Assembly (NCBI GenBank): GCA_003220345.1
Contig: QHSC01000106.1
Span: forward strand, 1 to 34,011
Direction of reading: 5' to 3'
DNA: 34,011 bases
Source: Candidatus Rokuibacteriota bacterium
GTDB taxonomy: Bacteria > Methylomirabilota > Methylomirabilia > Rokubacteriales > CSP1-6
Shown: positions 24,046-32,857 of the stretch, in pieces
How the letters are laid out: the number at the start of each line of letters is the position of its first letter
How positions within the stretch are numbered: the stretch's first letter is position 1
Notes under the pieces: generated by a model
Told to the model about the DNA's origin: nothing
Databases searched by the model: none
What the model saw: only the letters and a program-made list of their open reading frames with translations
Made by a program: the position numbers and the translations under genes

Positions 24046-25284
24046 ATGCGCACCACCCGACGAGATTTCCTCAGGATCACGGCCGCGGGCACCCTGCTCG
24101 CAGGGGTGCCGGCTCGATGGGCCGGCACCGCCTACGCGTCCGACGCCCCGGAAACTCCGAAGATGCGGATCGGCATCATCGCCCTCACCGATTGCTCCTC
24201 GATCGTGATGGCCCACGAGCTGGGTCTCTTCAAGAAGTACGGGATAGAATCGACGATTTCCAAGGAGGCGTCGTGGGCGGTCATCCGTGATCGCCTCTCG
24301 CTCGGCGAGAACCAGGCGACTCACATGCTCCTCGGCATTCCCTACGCGGCGACGATGGGCCTTCAGGGCTCGCCCGTGAAGCCGATGGTCATCCCGATGT
24401 ACCTCAACCGGAACGGCCAGGCCATCACGCTCACGAAGGCGCTGCTCGAGAAGGGCGTGAAGACTCCGCAGCAGCTCAAGCCGCTCGCCCTGGAGGCCAA
24501 GGCCAAGGGCGCGCCCATGACCTTCGCCATGACCTACCCGCCGGGCACCCATGCCATGTGGACGCGCTACTGGCTGGCCGCGGGCGGTCTCAATCCCGAC
24601 CGCGATGTCACCCTGATCACGATCCCGCCCGCGCAGATGGTCGCGAACATGAAGGTGGGCAAGATGGACGGCTATTGCGTCGGCGAGCCGTGGGGGGCGC
24701 GCGCCATCGCCGACGGCATCGGCTTCACCGCCATCACCACGCAGCAGATCTGGAAGGACCACCCGGAGAAGGTGCTCGCCTTCACCGAGGAGTTCGCCAC
24801 CAAGAATCCCAAGACGGTGAAGGCGACCATGCGCGCGGTCCTCGAGGCGAGCCAGTGGAACGACAAGCTCGAGAACCGCCCCCGCATGGCCGAGGTGGTG
24901 GGCCAGCCGCAGTACGTCAACGCCGCCAAGGAGATCATCCTGGGTCGGATGCTCGGCGACTACGACTACGGCGACGGGCGCAAGGAGAAGGACAAGTACT
25001 ACATGACCTTCTTCGATCGCCAGACCAACTTCCCCCTCAAGTCCCATGGCGTCTGGTGGCTGACCCAGTTCCGCCGCTGGGGGATGGTCAAGGAGACGCC
25101 CGACTACAAGGGGCTCGTGGACCGGGTGCACCGGCCCGACATCTATCGGGAGGTCGCGAAGGAGATGAGCATCGAGGTGCCGCGCGAAGACATGAAGAAG
25201 GAGACGCTCTTCGACGGCGTGCCCTTCGACCCCGCGGAGCCCGAGAAGTACGTCAAGGCCTTCGCCGTGAACACGATGGCATAG
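24046..25284 (+). CDS. nrtA: nitrate ABC transporter substrate-binding protein (NrtA/CmpA family)
   Basis: 412 aa. Tat signal TTRRDFLRITAAGTLLAG. The mature domain matches NrtA/CmpA: MRIGIIALTDCSSIVMAHEL, GLFKKYGIESTISKEASWAV, LLGIPYAATMGLQGSPVKPM and KMDGYCVGEPWGARAI, with VWWLTQFRRWGMV late in the protein. It binds nitrate or nitrite in the periplasm. The start is the ATG at 24046, since AAAGGGG is five bases upstream and the Tat motif follows directly; the frame extends further upstream only through the terminator. Nitrate, rather than sulfonate or bicarbonate, is inferred from the reductases downstream. Confidence 0.9.
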   Translation: MRTTRRDFLRITAAGTLLAGVPARWAGTAYASDAPETPKMRIGIIALTDCSSIVMAHELGLFKKYGIESTISKEASWAVIRDRLSLGENQATHMLLGIPYAATMGLQGSPVKPMVIPMYLNRNGQAITLTKALLEKGVKTPQQLKPLALEAKAKGAPMTFAMTYPPGTHAMWTRYWLAAGGLNPDRDVTLITIPPAQMVANMKVGKMDGYCVGEPWGARAIADGIGFTAITTQQIWKDHPEKVLAFTEEFATKNPKTVKATMRAVLEASQWNDKLENRPRMAEVVGQPQYVNAAKEIILGRMLGDYDYGDGRKEKDKYYMTFFDRQTNFPLKSHGVWWLTQFRRWGMVKETPDYKGLVDRVHRPDIYREVAKEMSIEVPREDMKKETLFDGVPFDPAEPEKYVKAFAVNTMA

Positions 25285-25293
25285 GGGCGGACC

Positions 25294-26064
25294 ATGTCAT
25301 CGAGACTCGGGGCTCGCCTTCTGTTGCCGTTCCTTGGCCTGACCGCCGTGCTCCTCCTCTGGGCCGTGGTCAGCCAGACGGTGGCGGCCGACCTGCCCTC
25401 GCCCTGGAAGACCTGGCTGGAGTCGAAGCGCTACATCCTCGAGCCCTTCTTCAAGGACGGCGAGATGAACCAGGGCATCGGCCGTCTCGCCTTCTACTCG
25501 CTCGTGCGCGTGGCCAAGGGCTATCTCCTCGCCCTCGCCATCGGGACCCCGATCGGCTTCTTTCTCGGGCTCTCGCGGGGCTTCCATTCCGCCTTCGACC
25601 CCATCATCCAGTTCCTCCGCCCGATCTCGCCCCTGGCCTGGCTGCCCCTCGGCCTCGTGGTCTTCCAGAAGTCGGAGCCCGCGGCCATCTTCACCATCGC
25701 GCTGTGCGCGATGTGGCCGACCGTCATCAACACCGCGGTGGGCGTGCGCGGCATCAGCCAGGACTATCTCAACGTCGGCCGGGTCCTCAAGCTCTCGAAG
25801 CTCAAGATGATGACCAAGATCATCATCCCCGCCTCCCTCCCCTACGTCTTCACGGGCTACCGGCTCTCCCTCGGCATCGCCTGGCTCGTCATCGTGGCGG
25901 CGGAGATGCTGACGGGGACCCCGGGGGTGGGCGGCTTCCTGTGGCAGGAGTACAACAGCCTCGTCTACTCGCACATCATCCTCTCCGTCATCACCATCGG
26001 CGCGATCGGGTTCATCCTCGACCGGCTCATGGGGCTCGTCGAGTCCCGCTTCAAGACGACATGA
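25294..26064 (+). CDS. nrtB: nitrate ABC transporter permease (NrtB family)
   Basis: 256 aa, about six membrane spans (first LLPFLGLTAVLLLWAVVS). FDPIIQFLRPISPLAWLPLG is the signature stretch of the nitrate/sulfonate/taurine permease family. The EAA-like loop is VGRVLKLSKLKMMTKIIIPA followed by SLPYVFTG. The gene begins nine bases after nrtA and its stop overlaps the first ATPase start (ATGA). Shorter than most NrtB (about 275 aa), but the core is complete. Confidence 0.92.
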   Translation: MSSRLGARLLLPFLGLTAVLLLWAVVSQTVAADLPSPWKTWLESKRYILEPFFKDGEMNQGIGRLAFYSLVRVAKGYLLALAIGTPIGFFLGLSRGFHSAFDPIIQFLRPISPLAWLPLGLVVFQKSEPAAIFTIALCAMWPTVINTAVGVRGISQDYLNVGRVLKLSKLKMMTKIIIPASLPYVFTGYRLSLGIAWLVIVAAEMLTGTPGVGGFLWQEYNSLVYSHIILSVITIGAIGFILDRLMGLVESRFKTT

Positions 26065-26846
26065 GCCACTACCTCGAGGTTCGGGGCCTCGAGAAGACAT
26101 TCCGCGCGGCGACGGGGCCGGTACGCGTGCTGGGCGGCGTCGACCTCTCCCTGGAGGACGGGGAGTTCGTGGCCATCGTCGGCTATTCCGGCTCCGGCAA
26201 GACGACGCTCGTCTCCCTTATCGCCGGCCTCATCGCCTCCGACGCCGGCACCATCGTGCTGGACGGCGCCGTGGTGACCGAGCCCGGCCCCGAGCGGGGG
26301 ATTGTCTTCCAGCAGTACTCGCTCCTGCCCTGGATGAGCGTCTACGACAACGTCGCCCTCGCTGTGGACGCCGTCAATCCGGGCCTCTCCGGCGCGGAGC
26401 GGAGACGCGTCACCGAGGAATTCATCGCCCTCGTGAACCTGAGCGAGGCGACCTGGAAGCGGCCGCGCGAGCTCTCGGGGGGCATGCGCCAGCGCGTGGC
26501 CGTGGCGCAGGGGCTCGCCATGCGCCCGAAGCTCCTTCTCATGGACGAGCCCTTCAGCGCGCTGGATGCCCTCACGCGCGCCACGCTCCAGGACGAGCTC
26601 CTGCGGATCTGGGGGGAACGGCGCTCGACGGTGATCATGGTCACCAACGACGTCGACGAAGCCATCCTTCTCGCTGATCGCATTTACCCGATGACGCCGG
26701 GTCCGGGCGCCGTCCTCGGCCCCGCCATCGAGGTCGGGCTCGAGCGTCCGCGCCACCGGCGCCACATGAGCCTGACCCCGGCCTATCAGAAGGCCCGGCA
26801 GGGCATCGTCGAGTTCCTCCGCGCCTGCCGTCGCGGCTGGGCGTGA
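26061..26846 (+). CDS. nitrate ABC transporter ATP-binding protein 1 (H-loop His replaced by Asn)
   Basis: 261 aa from the ATG at 26061. Walker A GYSGSGKTT (41-49), Q-loop IVFQQYSLLPW, signature LSGGMRQRV (138-146), Walker B LLLMDEP (158-164). The switch region reads VIMVTNDVDEA with N196 where the catalytic-cycle His normally sits. A single ATPase domain; it lacks the binding-protein-like C-terminal domain of cyanobacterial NrtC. It probably pairs with the second ATPase encoded 13 bases downstream and drives the NrtB permease. Confidence 0.92.
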   Translation: MSHYLEVRGLEKTFRAATGPVRVLGGVDLSLEDGEFVAIVGYSGSGKTTLVSLIAGLIASDAGTIVLDGAVVTEPGPERGIVFQQYSLLPWMSVYDNVALAVDAVNPGLSGAERRRVTEEFIALVNLSEATWKRPRELSGGMRQRVAVAQGLAMRPKLLLMDEPFSALDALTRATLQDELLRIWGERRSTVIMVTNDVDEAILLADRIYPMTPGPGAVLGPAIEVGLERPRHRRHMSLTPAYQKARQGIVEFLRACRRGWA

Positions 26847-26859
26847 GGGATCACCAGCC

Positions 26860-27702
26860 ATGAACGAGGCCGCGAACCAATCGATCAATGTGGTGGGGGG
26901 GTCTGGGGGAGGAGCGACGCCGCTCCCCCCCAGAACCCTTGTCGAGATCGCTCAGCTCGGGAAGACGTACCCGACGCCCGTCGGACCGTCGGAGGTCGTC
27001 CGCGACTTCACGCTTCACGTCAGGCAGGGCGAGTTCGTCTGCATCGTCGGGCACTCGGGCTGCGGCAAGTCCACCGTGCTGTCCATCATCATGGGCCTCA
27101 ACCCGCCCACAACGGGGGGCGTGGTCATCGGTGGCCGCGAGGTCAGCGGTCCCGGTACCGACCGCGGCGTGGTCTTCCAGTCGGCGACGCTGCTGCCCTG
27201 GCTCTCCGTGCGCGACAACGTGCGGCTCTCCCTTGGCCAGGTCCGTCCCGGAGCCGTGGCCGCCGACGCCGATCCGTACCTCGACGCGGTCGGCCTCCCG
27301 GGGCAGGGGAACCGCTATCCGCGGGAGCTCTCGGCGGGCATGCAGCAGCGCGTCGGCATCGCGCGCGCCTTTGCCCTGGAGCCGCGGCTCCTCCTCCTCG
27401 ACGAGCCGTTCTCTCTCCTGGACGCGCTGACCCGGATGGACCTCCAGGACCAGCTCATGACGCTCTGGGAAGCCGAGCGGAAGACCGTCATCATGGTCAC
27501 CCACGACGTGGACGAGGCCCTCTTCCTGGCCGACCGCATCGTCATGATGACGAGCGGTCCCGCCGCCACCGTTGGCGAGATCCTGGCCGTGTCCTTTCCG
27601 CGGCCGCGCCGGCGCGAGGAGATCCTGTCGACCTCCGAGTACTTCGAGCTGCGCGACCAGGTCGTCGGCTTCCTCGAAGAGTGCGCCAATGTTCGAGCTT
27701 AG
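26860..27702 (+). CDS. nrtD: nitrate ABC transporter ATP-binding protein 2 (NrtD type, LSAGM signature)
   Basis: 280 aa. About 25 Gly/Pro-rich residues precede the domain. Walker A GHSGCGKST (64-72), Q-loop VVFQSATLLPW, signature LSAGMQQRV (157-165; Ala replaces the second conserved position's Gly), Walker B LLLLDEP (177-183), H215 in VTHDVDEA. The end GPAATVGEILAVSFPRPRRR is characteristic of nitrate-transport ATPases. The start is the ATG at 26860. The gene overlaps nasA by 14 bases. Confidence 0.92.
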   Translation: MNEAANQSINVVGGSGGGATPLPPRTLVEIAQLGKTYPTPVGPSEVVRDFTLHVRQGEFVCIVGHSGCGKSTVLSIIMGLNPPTTGGVVIGGREVSGPGTDRGVVFQSATLLPWLSVRDNVRLSLGQVRPGAVAADADPYLDAVGLPGQGNRYPRELSAGMQQRVGIARAFALEPRLLLLDEPFSLLDALTRMDLQDQLMTLWEAERKTVIMVTHDVDEALFLADRIVMMTSGPAATVGEILAVSFPRPRRREEILSTSEYFELRDQVVGFLEECANVRA

Positions 27703-29818
27703 TGGAACGTGGCGGAAGACGTTGTGCCCCTACTGCGGTGTTGGGTGCGGACTGCTGGTGCAGATCGAGGACGGCGCCGTCAGGAGGGTGAAGGGCGATC
27801 CTGAGCATCCGTCGAGCTTGGGGGACGTGTGCGCCAAGGCCGTGCACTTGCCTCCGGCTCTCCGCACGCCCGATCGGCTGCTCTATCCGCAGGTGCGGAC
27901 GCGGCGCGACGCCGAGCTGAGCCGCGTGCCCTGGGAGCTCGCCGTGCGCACGGTCGCCGACCGGCTTCGCGAGATCGTGGCCACGCATGGTCCCGCGGCG
28001 ATCGCGTTCTACGGCTCGGGGCAGCTCCTGACCGAGGAGTACTACGTCGCCTCGAAGCTGGCCAAGGGCTTTCTCGGCACCAACAACTTCGACACGAACT
28101 CGCGGCTCTGCATGGCCTCGGCCGCGGCCGGCTACGCGCGCTCCCTGGGATCCGACGGCCCCCCCGGGACCTATGCCGACATCGAGACCGCCGACTGCTT
28201 TTTCCTGATCGGCACCAACACCGCCGAGTGCCATCCCGTGACCTGGAAGCGCATCCGCAAGCGCAAGCTCGCCGCCCCCGACGAGGTCGCCGTCATCGTG
28301 GCCGATCCGCGCTTCACCGAGACGGCCGACATCGCCGACCTGCATCTCCCGCTCCGACCGGGCTCGGACATCGCGCTCCTCAATGCCATGCTCCACGTCC
28401 TCTGGAAGGACGGGCTCCTCGACCGCCATTTCATCGAGGAGCGCACGCGGGGCTGGGCCCAGCTCCTGCCCGTCATCGCGCGCTACACGCCCGAGCGGGC
28501 AGCCGCCCTCACCGGCCTCTCCCCCGAGATCATCGCGGGGGCGGCGCGGCGCTTCGGCGGAGCGCGCGCGGCCATGACGCTCTGGAGCATGGGGATCAAC
28601 CAGAGCCACATCGGCACCGACAAGAATGCCGCGATCCTCAACCTGCATCTCGCCACGGGGCAGATCGCGCGGCCGGGCGCCGGACCCTTCTCGCTGACGG
28701 GTCAGCCCAACGCCATGGGCGGCCGCGAGACGGGCGGTCTCGCGCATCTGCTCCCTGGCTATCGTCAGGTCACCGACGCGGCGGCCCGCGCCACCGTCGA
28801 GCGGCACTGGGGCGTGCCCGCCGGGCGCATCGCCTCCAGCCCGGGACGGGCGGCCCTGGAAATCTTCGAGGGGCTGCGCGAGGGCTCCGTGCGGGCCGTG
28901 TGGATCATTTGCACCAATCCCGCCGCCTCCATGCCCGACCTCGATCTCGTCGAGAAGGCGCTCCGGCAAGCCGAGCTGGTCATCGTGCAGGACGCCTATC
29001 ACCCGACGGAGACGACGCGATTCGCTGACGTCTTGCTGCCCGCCGCGCAGTGGCCCGAGAAGGACGGCGTGATGACGAATTCCGAGCGGCGGCTGACCTA
29101 TCTGCCGAAGCTCGTGGACCCTCCAGGCGAGGCCTTGCCCGACGCCGTCATCGTCACGCGTGTGGCCAGGGAGCTGGGCTTCAAGGATGCGTTCCCGTAC
29201 GAGAGCGCGTCCGAGATCTTCGACGAGTTCGCTGCGCTCACGGCCGGCACGGTCTGCGACTGCTCGGGGGCGAGCCACTATCGCCTCTCGTCCGTGGGGC
29301 CGCTCCAGTGGCCGGTGCCGGGCCCGACCCATCCAGGGACGCCGAGGCTCTACACGGACGCGCATTTCCCGACGGGCGACGGCCGCGCCCGGCTCGTGGC
29401 CGTCGAGCACGACCCTCCCGTCGAGCCGCCGGACGCCGCCTATCCGCTGACCCTGACCACCGGGCGCGTGCGCGACCACTGGCACACGCTGACGCGCACG
29501 GCCAAGTCGCCCGCCCTCGCTGCGCGCACGCGCGAGCCGCTCCTCGAGGTCCACCTGCGTGACGCGCGCCGCGCCGGCATCCGCGACGGCGACTTCGTCG
29601 AGATCACCTCCCGCCGGGGCAAGGCGGTGGCGCAGGCGCGGGTGGGGGAGACCATTCGCGAGGGCACGTGCTTCCTGCCCTTTCACTGGGGAAGGCAATG
29701 GGGCTTCTACAAGGCGGCGAACAACCTGACGCTCTCGGCGCGCGATCCCCTCTCGCGGCAGCCCGAGCTCAAGGCCTGCGCCGTCCGCCTCCGGGCCATC
29801 ACCGAAGACCGCGCATGA
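27689..29818 (+). CDS. nasA: assimilatory nitrate reductase catalytic subunit (ferredoxin type)
   Basis: 709 aa. It reduces nitrate to nitrite in the cytoplasm using Mo-bis-MGD and one [4Fe-4S] cluster. Cluster ligands C13, C16, C20 and C48 (CPYCGVGCG and GDVCAKA). Probable Mo ligand C141 in TNSRLCMASAAAGY. The C-terminal MGD domain has TLTTGRVRDHWHTLTRT and FLPFHWGRQWG. Length is close to cyanobacterial NarB; there is no C-terminal [2Fe-2S]/BFD extension and no NasB/NasC-type NADH subunit gene follows, so ferredoxin or flavodoxin is the likely donor. The ATG at 27689 lies inside the end of the preceding ATPase gene; the longer frame upstream is out of frame with real protein. Confidence 0.93.
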   Translation: MFELSGTWRKTLCPYCGVGCGLLVQIEDGAVRRVKGDPEHPSSLGDVCAKAVHLPPALRTPDRLLYPQVRTRRDAELSRVPWELAVRTVADRLREIVATHGPAAIAFYGSGQLLTEEYYVASKLAKGFLGTNNFDTNSRLCMASAAAGYARSLGSDGPPGTYADIETADCFFLIGTNTAECHPVTWKRIRKRKLAAPDEVAVIVADPRFTETADIADLHLPLRPGSDIALLNAMLHVLWKDGLLDRHFIEERTRGWAQLLPVIARYTPERAAALTGLSPEIIAGAARRFGGARAAMTLWSMGINQSHIGTDKNAAILNLHLATGQIARPGAGPFSLTGQPNAMGGRETGGLAHLLPGYRQVTDAAARATVERHWGVPAGRIASSPGRAALEIFEGLREGSVRAVWIICTNPAASMPDLDLVEKALRQAELVIVQDAYHPTETTRFADVLLPAAQWPEKDGVMTNSERRLTYLPKLVDPPGEALPDAVIVTRVARELGFKDAFPYESASEIFDEFAALTAGTVCDCSGASHYRLSSVGPLQWPVPGPTHPGTPRLYTDAHFPTGDGRARLVAVEHDPPVEPPDAAYPLTLTTGRVRDHWHTLTRTAKSPALAARTREPLLEVHLRDARRAGIRDGDFVEITSRRGKAVAQARVGETIREGTCFLPFHWGRQWGFYKAANNLTLSARDPLSRQPELKACAVRLRAITEDRA

Positions 29819-31347
29819 ACAAGACCGAAGCGCTCAAGACCGAGAAGGACGGGCTCGACATCCAGGAGGATCTCGTCCGCTTCGCCCGCGAGGGATGGAA
29901 GACCATCGGCGACGACGACAAGGAGCGGCTCAAGTGGGTGGGCGTGTTCATGCGGCGCCCCACGCCGGGCCACTTCATGATGCGCGTCCGCATGCCCAAC
30001 GGCATCGTCACCACGGATCAGGTCCGCCTGCTCGCGCAGATCACACGCGAGTCCGGACGGAGCATCGCCGACATCACCACGCGCCAGCAGCTCCAGCTTC
30101 GCTGGGTCACGATCGAGCGGGTGCCGGAGATCATCGCGCGTCTGGAGGCGGCGGGGCTCTCGAGCCTGCAGACGGGAATGGACAACATCCGCGGGATCAT
30201 CGGCTGCCCCGCCACGGGCCTGACGCCGGGTGAGCTGATCGACACCGCGCCCATCGCGCGCGAGTTCCAGCGAATCTTCCTCGGCAACAAGGAGTTCACC
30301 AACCTGCCGCGGAAGTTCAACGTCACCATCACGGGGTGCCCCGAGCACTGCACTTCCGGGGAGACGCAGGATATCTCGATGACGCCCGCCCTGGCCTCCG
30401 GAGGCGACGGCGATGAGATCGCCGGCTTCAACGTGGCGGTGGGGGGCAAGCAGGGCTCGGGAGGGCCCACGCTCGCCCGCTCCCTCGACGCCTTCGTGCG
30501 CCCCGAGGAGGCGGCGGCGGTCTGCGCGGCCATCGCCCTCGTCTACCGCGACCACGGACCGCGCGAGTCGCGCAGCAAGGCGCGCCTGGCCTTCCTGCTC
30601 GCCGAGTGGGGAGCGGAGCGCTTCCGGAAAGAGCTCGAGGCGCGCCTGGAGCGGCCCTTGCCGCGGGCGGGGCGGGACGCGCGCGGGGCCACCCACAGCG
30701 ACCACATCGGCGTCTTCCGGCAACGCGAGCCCGGCCTCAACTACGTGGGGCTCAAGACCCCGGTGGGTCGCGTCACCGCCAATCAGCTCGACGCGCTGGC
30801 GCGGCTGGCCGACCGCTACGGGCGCGGCGAGCTCCGCTTCATGGCCTCGCAGGACGTGCTTCTCCCTCACGTCCCCGATACGATGCTCGGCGACCTGACC
30901 CAGGAGCCGCTCCTGAAAGAGCTGCCCTACAACCCCTCGGAGATCCGCCGCGGCCTCGTCTCGTGCACGGGCACGGACTTCTGCAACCTGGCCCTCATCG
31001 ATACCAAGACGCGCGCCATGGCCCTCGCGAACCAATTCGAGAAAGACATCGGCAAGACCCGTCCGATCAGCGTGCGCTGGTCCGGCTGCCCTGCCTCGTG
31101 CGGGAACCACCACACCGCCGACATCGGGCTCCAGGGGTGCAAGGTCAAGGTGGACGGCAAGATCGTGGACGGTGTCCATGTTTTCGTGGGCGGCCGCGGC
31201 GGGAACGATCCGCGGGCTGCCATGCGGATCATGGAGGACGTGCCCTGTGACGAGCTGCCGGAGGTCCTCGAGCGGCTCGTCCGCTTCTTTCCGCGACCGG
31301 AGCGGCAGGCGCCGCCCCCGGAGCCGCGACCGGAGTCCTCGACATGA
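29815..31347 (+). CDS. nirA: ferredoxin-nitrite reductase
   Basis: 510 aa. It reduces nitrite to ammonium with six electrons, using siroheme coupled to [4Fe-4S]. The cluster/siroheme cysteines are C384 and C390 (SCTGTDFCNLAL) and C425 and C429 (SGCPASCGNH). The first half has RMPNGIVTTDQVRLLAQITR and ADITTRQQLQLRWVTIERVP, usual in nitrite rather than sulfite reductases. ITGCPEHCTS is a further conserved Cys region. A Pro-rich tail ends the protein. The ATG overlaps the nasA stop by four bases. Sulfite reductase is the alternative, but context supports nitrite. Confidence 0.92.
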   Translation: MNKTEALKTEKDGLDIQEDLVRFAREGWKTIGDDDKERLKWVGVFMRRPTPGHFMMRVRMPNGIVTTDQVRLLAQITRESGRSIADITTRQQLQLRWVTIERVPEIIARLEAAGLSSLQTGMDNIRGIIGCPATGLTPGELIDTAPIAREFQRIFLGNKEFTNLPRKFNVTITGCPEHCTSGETQDISMTPALASGGDGDEIAGFNVAVGGKQGSGGPTLARSLDAFVRPEEAAAVCAAIALVYRDHGPRESRSKARLAFLLAEWGAERFRKELEARLERPLPRAGRDARGATHSDHIGVFRQREPGLNYVGLKTPVGRVTANQLDALARLADRYGRGELRFMASQDVLLPHVPDTMLGDLTQEPLLKELPYNPSEIRRGLVSCTGTDFCNLALIDTKTRAMALANQFEKDIGKTRPISVRWSGCPASCGNHHTADIGLQGCKVKVDGKIVDGVHVFVGGRGGNDPRAAMRIMEDVPCDELPEVLERLVRFFPRPERQAPPPEPRPESST

Positions 31348-31976
31348 GCTTCGCGTACCCGGTCATGCTCGACATCGCGGGACGGCCTTGTCTCGTGGTG
31401 GGCGGCGGCCCCGTGGCCGAGCGGAAGATGGACGGACTGCTCGCCGCGGATGCACGCGTGACCGTGGTCAGCCCGTCGCTCACGCCGGCCCTCCTGACCC
31501 TGGCCGCCGAGGCGCGGCTTCACTGGCGGCCGCGCGAATACGTCGCCGGAGACGCGGCGGGGTTCGCCCTCGTCATGGTCGCCACCTCGGACGCCTCGGT
31601 GAGCGAGGCCATCGCCGCGGAGTGTCGGGCGCGGGGCGTGTGGATCAATTGCGCCGACGATCCCGGGCGCTGCGATTTCATCCTGCCCGCGGTCTTCCGT
31701 CGTGGCGCGCTCACGGTGGCGGTGTCGACGGGTGGCGTCAGCCCGACCATGGCGCGACTGGTGCGCGAGGAGCTGGAAGCCCGCTTGCCTGACGACCTGG
31801 CGCTGCTCACCGACGTCATGGGCGATGTTCGGCGATCGCTCCGGGAGGGCGGCATCTCCCTCGACGCCGAGCGCTGGTGGCAGGCCCTGGACGGAGAGCT
31901 GCGAAGCCTGGTCGCGGCCGGCCGCACGGCCGAGGCGCAGGCGCGGTTGAAGGAGCGTCTCGGTGTCTCAGGGTAA
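31344..31976 (+). CDS. precorrin-2 dehydrogenase / sirohydrochlorin ferrochelatase
   Basis: 210 aa. It oxidises precorrin-2 with NAD and inserts iron to give siroheme, the prosthetic group of the nitrite reductase encoded just upstream. The Rossmann motif VVGGGPVAERKMDGLL follows the start MLDIAGRPC. The conserved stretch VWINCADDPGRCDFILPAVF and RGALTVAVSTGGVSPTMARL match CysG N-terminal/Met8p/SirC proteins. The chelatase Asp is likely in the ADDPGRCDF segment. The ATG overlaps the nirA stop (ATGA), and its end overlaps the next gene by 14 bases. Confidence 0.92.
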   Translation: MSFAYPVMLDIAGRPCLVVGGGPVAERKMDGLLAADARVTVVSPSLTPALLTLAAEARLHWRPREYVAGDAAGFALVMVATSDASVSEAIAAECRARGVWINCADDPGRCDFILPAVFRRGALTVAVSTGGVSPTMARLVREELEARLPDDLALLTDVMGDVRRSLREGGISLDAERWWQALDGELRSLVAAGRTAEAQARLKERLGVSG

Positions 31977-32730
31977 GGTCGTCCTCGTCGGCGCCGGCCC
32001 CGGCGACCCGGAGCTGATCACGCTCCGCGGCCTCCGGTGGCTCCGTCGCGCGGAGGTGATCGTGTACGACCAGCTTTCCACCCCCGCGCTCCTCGACGAA
32101 GCGCCCGAAGACGCGTTGAGGATCTTCGCGGGCAAGTCGGCGGGACGGCACTATCTCGAGCAGTCCGCCATCAATGCCATCTTGATCCATCACGCCCGGC
32201 GCGGAAGGCTCGTGGTCCGCCTCAAGGGCGGCGATCCCTTCGTCTTCGGCCGGGGAGGGGAGGAGATGCTGGCGTGCGCGCGCGCCGGGGTGGCCGTGGA
32301 AGTGGTGCCGGGCGTCAGCGCGGCGATCGCGGTGCCCGCCGCCGCCGGCATCCCCGTCACGCACCGAGGCTTCGCGTCGTCGTTTGCCGTCGTGACCGGC
32401 CACGAAGATCCCGCCAAGCCGGAGCCTGCCGTGGACTGGGAGCGCCTCGCGATGGCCGTGGACACGCTCGTCATCCTGATGGGCGTGGGGACACTACCGC
32501 GCATCACCGCACGGCTCCTGGCGGCGGGGCGGAGCGGAGACACGCCTGCGGCCGTGATCCACCGCGGGACTACCCAGGCGGAAGAGACCGTGGTCGGCAC
32601 GCTCGGCGACATCGCCGCCCGTGCCGCGGAGATCCAGGCGCCGGCCGTCATCGTGATCGGCGAGGCGGTGGCTTTCCGCCCCCTGCTCGCGCGATCGCTG
32701 CTCGCCGCCGCCGTCCTCGATCACCGCTGA
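31963..32730 (+). CDS. cobA: uroporphyrinogen-III C-methyltransferase
   Basis: 255 aa, GTG start with AAGGAG 8 bases upstream. It methylates uroporphyrinogen III at C2 and C7 with SAM to give precorrin-2. Family motifs: [17 protein letters not shown] (loop at the SAM site), [37 protein letters not shown] and [18 protein letters not shown]. Together with the preceding protein it equals a split CysG. It is the last gene of the nitrate operon; nothing downstream on this strand appears coding. Confidence 0.95.
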   Translation: MSQGKVVLVGAGPGDPELITLRGLRWLRRAEVIVYDQLSTPALLDEAPEDALRIFAGKSAGRHYLEQSAINAILIHHARRGRLVVRLKGGDPFVFGRGGEEMLACARAGVAVEVVPGVSAAIAVPAAAGIPVTHRGFASSFAVVTGHEDPAKPEPAVDWERLAMAVDTLVILMGVGTLPRITARLLAAGRSGDTPAAVIHRGTTQAEETVVGTLGDIAARAAEIQAPAVIVIGEAVAFRPLLARSLLAAAVLDHR

Positions 32731-32857
32731 CACGGTTCGGGAGTATCGGCAGCATCGCAGGCTAGCCCGCCCCGGTCGTCCCACGTTGCGTATGACCCCG
32801 ATGGCACCAGGTCGCCCGCACAACGCAAAACGTCCGGGGCTCGAAGCATCTCCAAGT
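32731..32857. other. spacer after nitrate operon
   Basis: No gene or convincing terminator hairpin is visible here. The rest of the 777-base interval to the methyltransferase gene is occupied by an eroded reading frame on the minus strand. Confidence 0.4.

Noticed and set aside
27542-29698. A 718-codon open frame antisense to nasA
   Set aside because: High-GC coding DNA leaves long stop-free antisense frames. The translation is His/Arg/Gly-rich without domains, and the sense strand has a complete nitrate reductase.
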